DNA of 64,000 bases from Owenia fusiformis (lineage: Eukaryota > Annelida > Polychaeta > Sabellida > Oweniidae): contig CAIIXF020000009.1 of NCBI GenBank assembly GCA_903813345.2, positions 186,001 through 250,000 of the forward strand. The letters run 5' to 3'. The notes under the pieces are model-generated. The model saw only the letters and a list, made by a program, of their open reading frames with translations, ran no database searches and had not been told where the DNA came from. A program made the translations under genes and the position numbers. Positions 52,070 through 64,000 of this stretch are shown here, one piece after another. The first letter of the stretch is position 1; every line of letters begins with the position of its first letter.

Positions 52070-52700
52070 TTCATGGTTGCGCGGTATTTGTAAAGGGTGA
52101 ATATGCCATACTCACCTGCGGTATATGGCATATTTCGCAGGTCAGTATATTTCGCAGGTCAGATATTCCGCAGTGAATATGCGATACTTTGATTTCATTG
52201 AATACTCGATACTCACCTGCGGGATATGTCATACTCACTTGCGGAATATGCCATACACCGCAGGTGAATATGATATATACAGTAGGTGAACGTGAGGTGA
52301 GCGTGATACAGAAAGCCTTGATTTGATTGGTTGAGAGAATCGATTCTAAATGTAAAACTACGCTGGATTACCACTATAGTTAGTGCGTCGAGTACTAATA
52401 TATGAATCCTGGATTGATTGGGTAAGCTTATTACGTGAGATTGGTGAGTGATACTTCTGCATAAGTTGATATATTCGATACACTGTATTGTTGATTCAGT
52501 AATCATTATAATAATTTATAAAATTTTACTTGTTCGTTCAATCGATGCAATTGACAATTACGTACTTCCGTATCACGTTCTCATTGGTTAGTTTGTATGC
52601 CACATACCGCAGGTGAGTCCGCATACACCGCAAGTGAATATGCCATATTTGTTGCGGAATATGACATATTTTTGTATCTTGTTTACCGCATAACAGCAGA
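52070..52700. mobile_element. Foldback-like cluster of tatgccatactcacctgcgg words
   Basis: Short words (tatgccata, cacctgcgg, gaatatg, and their inverses) occur a dozen times in both directions at 52100-52290 and 52597-52690, around a ~300-base unique centre. Together they form an element with complex inverted ends. Confidence 0.6.
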
Positions 52701-52863
52701 ACACACTCCCGGTTTAGTAATCGATGATTTTATCGATCAAAAAATATTTCTCTATGAACTTGTCCGATATCTGCTTTCATGTGGTATGTATATTTGTGTT
52801 GATTATTAAATTACAAAATAAGTAGGGTAAAGAATGTGTCAAAGTCGTTAAATCTCGTCCCAG

Positions 52864-53101
52864 GTGCAATATTTTGTCATTACTGTCGCCTAGAATTCCT
52901 TTAATGATAATACGAGATGAATACTTATTGGAATTTAAAAAACTAGAGATTATGTGCTTACTGCACGTATACTCTTATGAAGGAAATCGTCCGAGAAATG
53001 TTTACATGGAGAAAACAAAATATCGTCGAGAATCTATCATTAGGAAACTGGCCATCCTGTTACAAAGACATGGTGTCTTTGTATTACGATATCCCCAGTG
53101 A
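52864..53101 (+). CDS. Possible terminal exon or small frame of unknown function
   Basis: From an AG (cgtcccag, 52863) one frame is open for about 79 codons to a TGA: ...IIRDEYLLEFKKLEIMCLLH ... RRESIIRKLAILLQRHGVFV, then LRYPQ. The composition is protein-like and helical. An in-frame GTG-type start at 52874 is not convincing, and no partner exon could be fixed. It may be chance. Confidence 0.25.
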
Positions 53102-53890
53102 AGACGGCTTTTCAAATACAAATGACTAGTCTTTTAGTATAAATAAGTTTTTTGGCCATGTTTTGCTTTCAAGCCATCATGCTAAAACATGTCATCCATC
53201 GTGTCATCTGTCAGTCGAAAAGGTTTGACTCAAATCTCTCAACGAAAATCAAAAGATCTCACCCATTGAATACGCCATCTATAAAAAATGATAAAACTGT
53301 CATGTTGATTTTGACAGTAGAAGGCAGGTCAAAAAGTCAACTTTTTCAAAGAAAATTTTCACTAATCACAACCCAGGTTTTAAAGTTCGTCCATACATAC
53401 ATTTTTTCATCCAAACTCTTACCAAAATTCAACTATGTTAATGTAAATAGGAACAATCGGAATTTGTAAATATGAATAAATGATTGAATTGTTAACCGGC
53501 ATGGTGTAAGTTTACCAAGTTTTGCCATATATACGAGTATCTTTATTACAATATACAAGACACAGCAATGCAATACAATGCGACATGCATCATAAAGCAC
53601 ATCACATTACAATACAATGTTAAATGAAAATACAGAATCTACGCTATTGTCCTCAGGCGTCACCCTTTAGACTTTCCAATTTTGGTAAACATCACGATTT
53701 AAAGTCAAGAAAAAGATAACCTTAGGCATAAGTGTTCGGTATCTCATCGTCAAGTAATTCTATTTTACGATGAGAAATATTTTTACAATAAATAAGTCTT
53801 GTAGTACAGAAGATAAAAATGTAAACTGTACTAAAATAGCTGACGTTTTCTGAGAATCAGAGTAATAAGATAACGATTGAAGTATACAAA

Positions 53891-54474
53891 ATGCCGAGAC
53901 TGACGAGACAGATCGGTAAGACTATTATGCAAAATATAACAATGAAAATATAATTGTGAAGTTGTAAAGTAATAGCATGTGGATTATACGGATTTGAAAA
54001 CTTTGAAAACTAAAACCGATCAAGAACTAAGAATATTTTTTCTACTGATTTAATCTGAGTTTATTTATTACAATGTCATTGAATCTATGTAGATACTATT
54101 TCTGTGTTCATTTTCTTTGTAAGTTACATTCATTTCAGCCATATTATCATGTCTCCTCACTGTGTGTTATTCTTCACGAGATGATGTTGGGACTGGTATT
54201 GTTAACGCTGATACGATAACTACCATGGCAACAGATAATACGACAGCAGCAAACACAACGTATAACTTTACAACAGCGAATAACACAATCAAAACTACGA
54301 CACTTCTACAAGATAACACAACATATGCAAGAACAAGACCTACAACGACACCTTACGCAACCACACTAGCCTCGACAAGCATCAATCGATCCACAAGCAC
54401 CGAACTTATTCAAACATCTAGCACAACTACTGCAGCCTTAGTAACACCTCCGCCAAGCATACCTCCCATTTTTA
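53891..54474 (+). CDS. Gene 2 (5' part): signal peptide + Thr-rich mucin-like stalk
   Basis: Exon 1 (53891-53915) starts ATGCCGAGACTG and ends at a gtaaga donor in phase 1. Exon 2 (54139-54474) follows a ttcatttcag acceptor and ends at ttta|gtaagt, again in phase 1. The joined N-terminus is MPRLTRQIAILSCLLTVCYS, a good signal peptide with likely cleavage after YS. About 100 residues of Thr/Ser/Ala/Pro-rich sequence follow, with several N-x-T/S sequons (NTT, NFT, NNT, NRS), typical of an O-glycosylated extracellular stalk. Phase 1-1 exons are usual for shuffled extracellular domains. Later exons are not found: the next 5 kb are an LTR element and the rest probably lies beyond the window. It may be a secreted mucin or the stalk of a receptor. 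Confidence 0.6.
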
Positions 54475-55133
54475 GTAAGTTTGAGCAATTCATTATTGTA
54501 ACTTTAAACCCTGTACCATGATTAACATAATGAAGAGGTACTGAAATTGCAGTGATATATCTTGAGGGAATATGCTTTTGAATAGTTTTGATTCTTCTTT
54601 TACGAAAGGCCGGATAGGTATCACTGTAAATATAGACCAGAACAAAATTTCCTGGAACAATACGTCCAATTGACTATATTTTTAGGTGATTTGGGCCAGT
54701 TGCTAGAACTGAACGTCTGAGTTGGACTATAAACCCAATATAATAGTCTGTTTATGTCCATTCCAGAGCATATTTTCTAGTGAAAAATGTTTTTGATGTG
54801 AAGCATATTAGCTTTATATGCTTTCCCAAAATAAAGGCAATGGGCGTAGTGATATCTATATTGTATCATTGTTGCAATAACATCATTTAGATAATAGATT
54901 AATATTTGGTTTCGAGAGATCTAAAACCAACTAAACCCAAACTGACATTGCGCGCGTTTACTTACAAAGCTTATGCATAGATTTTTAATTTTTTTTAGCT
55001 CAGTAGCTACTTTGTTGTAATACAGATTTTATTGGGAAAGATGTAGAAACTCCAAAAGTTTTGCAACCTTAACTCCGTCATTGAACTGCGTGTTAAAGCC
55101 TCTTTATGTTTGAATTTTTATTAATGCCTGGGT
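54475..55133. other. Intron of gene 2, nothing recognised
   Basis: It is AT-rich, with no frame and no clear repeat before the LTR begins. Confidence 0.4.
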
Positions 55134-58100
55134 TGTAATGAGACAATAAATACCGAGTTGTAACAGAACATAAACGGAAACAGTTTCTCCTTGATCAGTC
55201 ATTTATTGAATCCAGAACGAGGCTATGACGTCACATCACATTTAAAGGGATACTATAACTTTAGTATTACATAATTATATGACACCTCCCTTCAAGCATA
55301 TTGAGCACAATATAAGTAACTAAGATCAACTCAATATACCATAGTGGAGTAAGATCACTGTATCATTGAAGTATATATAATTGAAGTATATGTAATGTCC
55401 AGCTTGCAAATACAAAGTCTGATACTCTATATATGTTTCATAATCACTTTAAGTGTCTCTATTCCAATGTATGTCAATAAATCAGAATTATAGAAATGAT
55501 TTCTCAAGTTGAATGTCTTAATATAAACACAGTATGTATAACTATATGTATATAATGTAAATAAACAGAAGTCCATAGATGTAAATGACATCTATTAATG
55601 ATAACTAGTAATGTGTATGCTACAACTGTCACTGTCAGCACATTACTCTATGTTTAACACTTTATATATGAATCATAACTCCATCATATAGCACTATAAA
55701 TCATTCCTTAAATCTAGCTGGTTTATCTGCAACAATACCAGACTTAGAGCGAGTCTGTATTCCTGGTGGTGTAACCTTCACTGGTGAATTCACTATAACA
55801 GACCTATTCATAGGCTCATTAAATATAGGTGTAGGTATTGGTGGATCAACACCAGGCAAACTCAAAGTAGTAGTTGGTGCATTATGAACTGTAGCCTTCA
55901 TAGGGCTATTATTCAAGGATTGAGACACATCCGGTTTGATAGGAATATCTGGGATAAAGCTTGGTTCGGGGATAATATTTTTAGAGTAAGTGGAATCTGG
56001 CATTAAATGACGCTTATTACGCCTGATAATCCCTCCCTTCTCAGTCTTTATAAGATAAGATCTTGGACTATCTAGGGATTTAACAACGCCCTTAGTACTC
56101 CATACATTTTCCCGATCAGTTTTAACAAGCACACGTTCTCCCAGATTTAACTGTGTCAGTGGTCTTACACCGTGACGTCTATCATGATAATATTTCTGAG
56201 ATAATTTTGCATGATTGTCTGTTTTTGCAACTTGTTTCAAATTGGACCATTTTGGTTTTAATGTCTTTGGCAATGTCGGTATCGTAATTTTGATTTTTCT
56301 ACCCATTAGAAGCTGAGCTGGTGAAATCCCGGTGGACATATGTGGCGAACTACGATAGGCTAACAATCCCAAAAATGGATCCGACTGCGATAAAACGCGC
56401 TTTACGACTTGAACTCCGCGTTCAACGAGTCCATTTGATTGTGCGAAATGTGGCGAGGAAGTAACATGTACAAAATTGTATTTTTTCGCGAACGAAGCGA
56501 ATTCCTCACTTGCGAATTGCGGTCTGTTATCAGAATTGACGCAATCTGGTATGCCAAATCTTGCAAAAATATTTTTCATTTTATCAATGACATTCTTTGA
56601 AGTTGTATTCTTGTTAAGACACACGAGTTCAGGATATCGAGAAAAATAATCAACAACCACTAACCAGTGTTTGCTGTCATACTCACATAAGTCAGCTGCT
56701 AACAAACTCCATGGTCTGTCTGGCAATGTAGTAGGAATAAGTGATTCATGTCTCTGTGTATGGTTATATTTCTGACAGTGTTCACACTGATTAACTATTT
56801 TTGAGATATCTTTACTAATACCTGGCCACCATACTGACTGATTGGCACGTAGTCTACATTTGGTTATACCTAAGTGACCTTGGTGAATCTTGTCTAAAAT
56901 TTCAGAACGAAGTGACACAGGAACTAATATTCTAGAACCATGAGTAATCAAACCATTGTATAGGCTAAGCGACCCCTGTTCTGAAAAATATGGTTTTACA
57001 TCTGGTGGTACTGACTTAATACTGTCTGGCCAGCCAATGGCAATGTACTTACTTACCAACTGTAACTGTACATCCTGAGAAGTCATGTCACGTATACTCT
57101 CAAGTAGCTGATCTGATATGGGTCTATTTCTATCAACAGAACACAAGTACTGATTCATATCAGTATCATAAGCTGTATCATAGCTAGATCTAGTATCTGG
57201 TAATGGGTCACGACTCAAGGCATCAGCTATAGACATATCTTTACCTGGTACCCATTGAGCTTTACAATTGAATCGCATAAGACGTATCAGTAATCTTTGA
57301 CATCTGATAGGCACATTATCAATTGCCTTAGAATTGATCAAAGGAACAAGTGGTTTGTGATCTGTATCAATAATATACTCACCCAGTCCTGTCAGGAATT
57401 TACTAAAATGCTCAGAGGCCCACACAGAAGCTAGACACTCTTTCTCAATTTGAGCATAGTTTCTCTCAGTGTTTGATAAGGTACGAGAAGCAAAAGCAAC
57501 AGGTTTCCACTCAGATTCATGTTTCTGTAATAAACAAGCACCCAAACCAAAGCTAGAAGCATCTGCACTTACCTTAGTAGGTAGATCTACATTGTAAAAT
57601 GCGAGTACTGGTGCCTTACTTACACATTGTTTCAAATCAGTAAAAGCTTTCTTTTGTGCCTGCTCCCACACAAATGCAGTATCTTTACGAAGTAATTCAT
57701 ATAGCGGAGCAGCTACAGTAGACATGTGTGGTATAAACTTTGATAAGAAGTTTAGCATACCCAGAAATCTTCTCAATTCAGACACATTTGTAGGTTCATT
57801 TAAATTCATGATTGCTTTGACATGTTCAGCAGTAGGTGAAACACCCTCTTTTGATATAGTATTACCTACAAAAGTCACGCTTGGTTGCGAATATCGACAT
57901 TTCCGCTTGTTAAGCTTAATACCGGATTTTCGAATGATTTCCATAACGACTTTTAATCTTCGATCATGTTCTGCCTGATCTCGGCCATGTACAATGATAT
58001 CATCTATCACGATTTCAGCACCATCAACACCTCTGAATATTTCCGCCATGCGACGTTGATAACTTTCACTAGCGAAGTTCAACCCAAATGGCATTCTGTT

Positions 58101-60021
58101 AAATTTATATCTACCGAATGGTGTGATGAATGTAGTAAGGTATGACGATTCCTCATCTAAAGGAAGTCCGAGAAAACTGTTAGAAGCATCAAGAACTGAG
58201 AAAACAGTCGAACCATTAAGTTTGTGAAGAATTTCATCCGAAGTAGGAAGCATGTATTTCTCTTTTTTCACATTTTTATTCAACTGTCTCAAATCTACGC
58301 AGAGTCTAGGTTCCGAATCATTTTTCTTTTCAACGACCACGATCGGCGCGCAGTAATCCGTAGGCTTTGTAACTTTTGATATGACCCCTTGACTCCCAAG
58401 TTTCTCAAGTTTAGATTTCACTTTAGGAAGTAATGGTAAACTCACTCGACGCGATGTAGTAACAGCATAAGGCTTACATGTAAGATCATCCTTAAGTTCA
58501 ATATGTAAAGGTTCACACGTCAATTTACCAATCTCACCGAAACAGTCAGAGTATTTGTCTTGTATGTCAGAACCAGTCAATTTCTTAACAACAGAAGTTA
58601 GGCTACATAGACGCTTGATAAGTCCCATTGACACAGAACAACCCCGAGGTAGTAAATTAATCCCAGCGTGTGTATTAGCAACATGTATCTTTGCTTTGAA
58701 TCGTTTATTAGGCTGATCTGGTAAGGATAATGTAGTGGTAAACACTCCCAGACATTTGACAATACCCCCTGGGCTTGAAAGTTTAGTCTTGGAAGGGGAC
58801 AAACCTGGACGGTCTGGAATCTTTTTGTAATCAGAAAAGGACATAATAGTGACATCAGCACCTGAGTCTACTTTGAATGTACCTGTGAAAATACCACCTA
58901 CCTTCACACTGACAAGCCATGCCGGCTCATCTGGCACTGAAACACTATTAGAATCACACGATGAATCTGCATTTTCATGTAGTTGTCCCAGGAACGCATA
59001 GTCTGTAGTAGAGTCTGCATCCAAGTTGATATCATCACTGTGGGTATCACTGGTATCATGATCACTGTTGACTTCATGAATCTTTTTATTGTTTTTCTTG
59101 CGACAGGCTCTGCTAAAATGACCCAAACAGGAACAGAAATTGCACTTCTTGCACTTCTTGTTATATGCAGGACCATTCCTTGGCTTGTGAACAGTAAGAC
59201 AATTGCCACAAGGCGAATCAGATGATTTTGAATGTTCACCAGAAGATTTGGATTGTTCAAATTTCCTGTTTTTGAAAGTCTTACCTCGGCCACGCCCCTT
59301 TCTTGTCACGTGATCAATATTCTGTGGGGTCGACGAATTATTCCCAACGGCTTCCCCGATGCGTGCAAGCTCAACACATTTATGCAAAGTCAGCTTACTA
59401 TAATCCATGAGCTTGATTTTGTTTGTTAAATCCGAGTCCTTAAGACCATTCACGAACTGATGCATGATTTCAGTGTCCTTGTTAACGAATGCGCATATTT
59501 CCGCCTGTTCATAAAGTGAGCGCAAATAACAATCAACTGAACTGTCACCCTGTTCAATGCAGTGAAACTTTCGCTGTTCATCAATGACGTTGATTTTGGG
59601 CACGAAATACTCATCAAACTTGGCAATAACGTCTGCGTATTTGTCCTTACTCTCCGTATCAGAGTATGTAAACGTGTTGTATATAGTTTCTGACTTCGGC
59701 CCCATAATATACAGCAAAGCATTGACTTGATTTTCCTCCGATTCGTCGGAAAGTTTTGAAGCAGTTCTGAAGCGAGTGAATCGAGCTTTCCAGAATCTCC
59801 ACTCTTTTGGTTGTGTAGCGTCGAAATTCGGCGGTGGTTCTAACTTGTATGCCATCTTAATGTAGTTGATATTCTAGTCCTTAAGTTGACGTGAATTACT
59901 TTAATCTGACACCATGTAATGAGACAATAAATACCGAGTTGTAACAGAACATAAACGGAAACAGTTTCTCCTTGATCAGTCATTTATTGAATCCAGAACG
60001 AGGCTATGACGTCACATCACA
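55134..60021 (-). mobile_element. Mag-like Ty3/Gypsy LTR retrotransposon, looks whole (fossil or young copy)
   Basis: Two LTRs of only 107 bases (55134-55240 and 59915-60021) look identical by eye, beginning TGTGATG and ending ATTACA in element orientation. A primer-binding-like tggtgtcag follows the 5' LTR. A single long gag-pol frame runs 59855-55701 (1,384 codons) with, in order, gag, a CCHC knuckle, protease (DSGAD), reverse transcriptase (IDD), RNase H, integrase zinc domain and integrase core with a basic tail. A very short LTR plus one fused gag-pol frame is typical of the Mag lineage. I see no matching target duplication next to the LTRs (tgggt versus cactg). Identical LTRs suggest a recent insertion. 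It lies in an intron of gene 2, antisense. Confidence 0.9.
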
Positions 60022-60059
60022 CACTGTATAAAAAAACGAATATTGCTTGCAAATAACGT

Positions 60060-61105
60060 GCAATTCTGGTGTTTATTTGCTTCGAATTTCATGTTATAAA
60101 CAGTAATCACCACTGACAGAACGCAGACAATAACTGCATATATGGAACACAAATATATGCAGCTGCATATAACAAACATCCACAGAGAATACTGACTGAA
60201 TATACGGGTACTGTCACTGAGTATATTTGCTTATATTCAGACATACTTTGCATATTTGCTGTTTACTTGTGATTATATGCAGCGCAGAAACTGCATATAC
60301 CTGCGCTTATTTGGGATAGACAAATATAAGCAGTTGAGTATACTAGAGATATATAGAAATTGACACTGGTTATATTTGCATATCACTCCCCCCAGTTTTC
60401 TGCAAGTTAAAATGCTCAATTCTGCAAGTGAAATTAGTGAATTCTGCAAGAAGAAAGGGCTAATTCTGCAGAAATTCCGCGGATATTGGCGGCATTTTTT
60501 CGATCAATAACTTAATAATATAAATAACTGTTATTAATTTATGTCTTTGTTTAACTTTCTGACGAGAACCGAAAGAAAAACTAATGGTTTTCGAACCAGT
60601 AAACGGGAAAATATCGTGATAGTCAGGTAGTCAGTCACTACATACATGCTGCCATCTAATGGCAGAAATCAAACGATGGCGTTTAGAATTTTCACTTCGC
60701 ATAATTTGGGTTATTTCTGCAAGGGATTTGACTGAAAACGTGTCAAATTGTTACAGGTAAGACTGACTTTTTAAACTTTGGAAAATATATGGATTCTGCG
60801 GAAAATTCAGCGGAAATTGACCAAAATAGTTGATTCTGCAATTCCGCGGGCAGAGGCAAATTCCGTCCGCGCTCTGCAAACACGGAATCCTGGGGGCAGT
60901 GGCATATGATCTGCATATATGCCATTTTTCATGAGTATTCCTGCATATTTTGAGATAAGTGATATGCAGCATGTGATTATATTGAGACATGCACGAGAAT
61001 ATAAACTAACTACATTAGCATATATGGAGTCAAGATCGGTATATTTGACATTCCTTTATGATCATATGCAGCACAAGATATGCATATTTTTGCTTATTTA
61101 GGAGG
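60060..61105. mobile_element. Inverted atatgcag-rich element with a nested attctgcag element
   Basis: The outer parts (60120-60370 and 60900-61105) share words such as gcatatatg, catatgcagc and atttgcttatatt in opposite directions. Between them, about 60388-60905, is a second element with ends cactccccccagttttctgc and the inverse ...ggaatcctgggggcagtg, rich in aattctgcaa words. Confidence 0.55.
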
Positions 61106-63436
61106 ACTGGTAGACGCTGTTTTGTGAATTGGGCATTGACCCAGGCATAAACGGGAGTTAAAACTGAATATACACGTTAACATAAGTTTGAAAATAATTG
61201 CACACAAACAGCTTTTACGTTTTTTATAATTTATTTTAAATTTCTTTAGATGTGTATATACCAATGAAACGACCTCTATAAGTAATAACTTCAAATATAT
61301 AAACTAAATTATATACATCGGGAAACGGTTCAATACTAAAAAAAATATGATGAAACATTTTGATGGATATAAATAGGATTATTATGTTTTGGCCAAACCT
61401 GTATACTGCTAAACAAATATATTTACATTGCACTGTACATGATGTAACATTATATTTCTATCTTTAAAATGGTGTGAACTTATGCTCCAAATCAATGTAT
61501 GCATATTGCTCGATCTTGAAAACTGTTTTTGTAGTTAGATATGGCCTGTCTTCCGGTAGAAAATTCTCGAACGATACCGAATTCTGCTTTCCCCATTCAA
61601 GCTCCTTTCTTCTACAAGTTTCTCAATATCTATGTAAATCAGCTACATGATTTCTATTTTGTGAGAAATCTCACTGCACACAAATACACTGCTCTGAAAA
61701 TACATAGACACTACTGTGTATTTTTATCAATGATACAAAGACACCAGTTTATAGCATACTGTTCAGCCATACAGTATAATGGACCTTCCAAGACAATCAA
61801 TTAATTAAATTATCAAGATCAATGCCAAGTCTTATATTTACAACAATTTGCCAACTGTCTTTATTGTGTTTTTATTCATCGAACCTACTTATATCAAAAT
61901 TCAATCATCTATCCATTAAGAGAAATAAAAAGCAAGCTAAACTTTCACTTACAAGAGGCTTCGTCGTGTTCCTGGGTCTGGCGTGGAGCATACGACTGTC
62001 TGGCTAAATTGCGCCAATGTGTAGACATTCTCACCGTATGGCTTTATATTTATTGACTACTCGTAGAGCAAGCAAAGCAAGGCAAAATGTCAACCACCTT
62101 TGTGCGTGTCACGTACGATCATTACTTGTGCATCATAGCTCGGAGACATGCAGCTTGCTCAATATCCACCCTCCCCTCATCTTCAGTTATTCAATAACAA
62201 TAGATATTGTTAAAACATGAAAGACTAAATTCTGCAACATTTTGCTGCTATATTGAACAAACATAATACTGTATTGATGAACCCATGATTTGACATCTCT
62301 AATAAGTAATCTAAACATAAACAGTGCTAATTACCTGACACAATTGCACAATTGTGGCCGGATGTTTGGAGAAGCATTCGTGATTTGTATAGAATTACCT
62401 TTTCATTCTTGGCATTCAAAATACAAACTAATAATTCACTTTTTTATGTATTCAGTTTTAATTTCAAATAATAAGCTTATTCATAGGATTAAATCTGAAT
62501 GACATTCTGGTGATTTAAGAATTGTATTAATCTTGGACCCCCTCCCGACATAATATCTCTTTAATAATCTGCAATCAAGAAATTGATAGACAATATTTAA
62601 TCAGATAAATGGCTTATTTAGTTGTTAAGATTACTGATAAAGTGTTTGTTGGAACCCTTTAGGTTATTTAATAAGTGTGTAGGCCTTGATATATATCTTA
62701 TCTATTTAGGGATTCAGCAAGGGATTATTGGTCAAATGTATTTTCCTCGCTAATGCCTAGGTCACATTTGCTGCGATTCATCGGCCCGGTTGAGTATTTT
62801 GTTCCAAACTGAAATATGTGTTGCAATCAAATGTTTCGAAAGCCATTTACCATGATTTAAACAAAACATCATTAAAGCTCTTTTTCAGACATTCAATCAA
62901 TTTAAATCAAATAAGTTTAAATGCGATCTCGCATATATTGCATACATGTATTTGCAGATGTAGTGATTGTATCTTACTCACATTTTCACATAATAATAGC
63001 TGTCATTTGACATGTAATATTGAGTTTTCAATATTTTGATACATTTGTTTATTATTTTGCGATCATTAAAGCTTTAATCGGGGATAAAGATTTTGAATAA
63101 GCACACGTATATTACGTATTACAAGTCAAAAACCTTTTTTACTTTACATCATAATTTACTAGGAACCCAGATGCTAGAAGAAGCAGTAGAAAAAACTCAC
63201 ATCAAATAAGCTAGATGTAATTATAATATTGAAAGGGTTATTGGTATTAAAAATCTCAATATTTTATTTCAACAAATGCCTTGATCTCAGGTATTACTTT
63301 CCAATGGATTTAAAAATCACCCCACTAATTATAATTAAGTAACACCATTGAACACAAGCCGTCTGATTGCATTACTTGCTAAAATAACATCCTTAGAAGT
63401 GAACAATACAAACATCTGATAATAATCTAGCTAAGC
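61106..63436. other. Intergenic or intronic, no supported gene
   Basis: There are several short frames, none with protein character. A copy of the gtcacatttgctgcgattca repeat lies near 62755-62825. A C-run at 63436-63446 precedes the open frame below. Confidence 0.4.
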
Positions 63437-64000
63437 CCCCCCCCCCGTGGTATCCATGCCTGCCTTGTTATATTCTTAAAGATGTTGAACTACCTTTTGT
63501 ATTCCTTCAGAGATAATCGGTTAATTTCTGAATTTAACAGAAATTTAATTAAACAATGTAGCACGGGGACTATACAATCATTACATACATGTAAACTTAC
63601 CTTGCAAAATAATTTTATACGGAAATTAGAACCACCGGCTGTAGAAATTAATCCATATAATAACTATAACAAACGGATTAATATTAGTGAGAACTTAACT
63701 CATTTGCAAGAATTAAATAATAAGGGATTAAAGTTTTGTATATTGCTCCTGCTGGCATGTCAAAAGGTATTTTTTGTAAGTTTGCTCTACCATGCACAAA
63801 ACTTATTAATTGATCTGCCAAATGAAACAGTTGCAATAAATGTGCCCGTTTCTTTATCTTTATTATCAAATTATCAACTGAGCATACCGAATCTTTCAAA
63901 TTTCGTGAATATATTTGGAAATGAGAAACAAACCAAGACCCAATTCGAAATAGAAACAAGGCTATCTCTGATAAAATGCATAACAGAAAACATGTATTGT
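63437..64000 (+). CDS. Open frame running off the right edge, unrecognised
   Basis: One + strand frame is open from about 63437 to the last base (about 188 codons; first ATG at 63482). It reads MLNYLLYSFRDNRLISEFNR ... TLQNNFIRKLEPPAVEINPY ... IFGNEKQTKTQFEIETRLSL. This length is unusual in DNA this AT-rich. A 91-codon minus strand frame (63684-63959) overlaps it and cannot be ruled out. No motif is recognised; it could be an exon or a transposon piece. Confidence 0.35.

Noticed and set aside
53152-53469. 105-codon + strand frame
   Set aside because: There is no motif, no splice context, and its composition matches the AT-rich background.

Overview
The window is AT-rich animal DNA. Genes are split into small exons with GT/AG introns, coding density is very low, and mobile elements are nested many layers deep. 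The mix (Ty3/Gypsy elements with short LTRs, a Mag-like element, mariners, foldback and TIR elements, tRNA-like miniature LTR elements) suggests a marine invertebrate such as a mollusc, other lophotrochozoan or invertebrate deuterostome. Nothing here fixes the phylum.

Two host genes can be supported, both on the + strand. Gene 1 (about 2.9 to 34.8 kb) has 14 exons whose reading phases all fit. It starts with a Thr/Ser/Asp-rich N-terminus, continues through a family of duplicated exons coding for a very charged RR/ED heptad helix, and reaches one 2.34 kb exon (30098-32437). That exon carries a GlnD/DUF294-type nucleotidyltransferase signature between TPR-like helices. Two short coiled-coil exons and a last exon with a nearby AATAAA follow. 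Gene 2 starts at 53891 and codes for a signal peptide and a Thr-rich, mucin-like stalk. It continues past a Mag-like LTR element, probably out of the window.

Almost everything else is repeats. 0-1.5 kb: LINE reverse transcriptase fragment. 1.9-2.5 kb: 30-bp minisatellite. 4.5-16 kb (introns of gene 1): several TIR/MITE elements, one of them holding an LTR-element 3' end that itself holds a polyadenylated retrocopy with a 263-codon frame, plus a miniature LTR element with a tRNA-like insert. 16.7-19.5 kb: a foldback element made of inverted 137-bp tandem units. 19.5-26.8 kb: an old Ty3/Gypsy copy with a satellite-bearing TIR element inside. 29.1-30.08 kb: a decayed mariner that ends 19 bases before the nucleotidyltransferase exon. 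35.5-48.2 kb: one 12.7 kb long-TIR element with a 4-bp target duplication, filled with further insertions including a 3.4 kb element with perfect 6-bp target duplications. 48.6-50.1 kb: an inverted-repeat element around an internally deleted mariner. 55.1-60.0 kb: a whole-looking Mag-like LTR retrotransposon. The last 560 bases hold an unrecognised open frame running off the edge.

The most interesting items are the nucleotidyltransferase/charged-helix gene, the mariner end next to its main exon, the foldback palindrome, and the triple-nested retrocopy.
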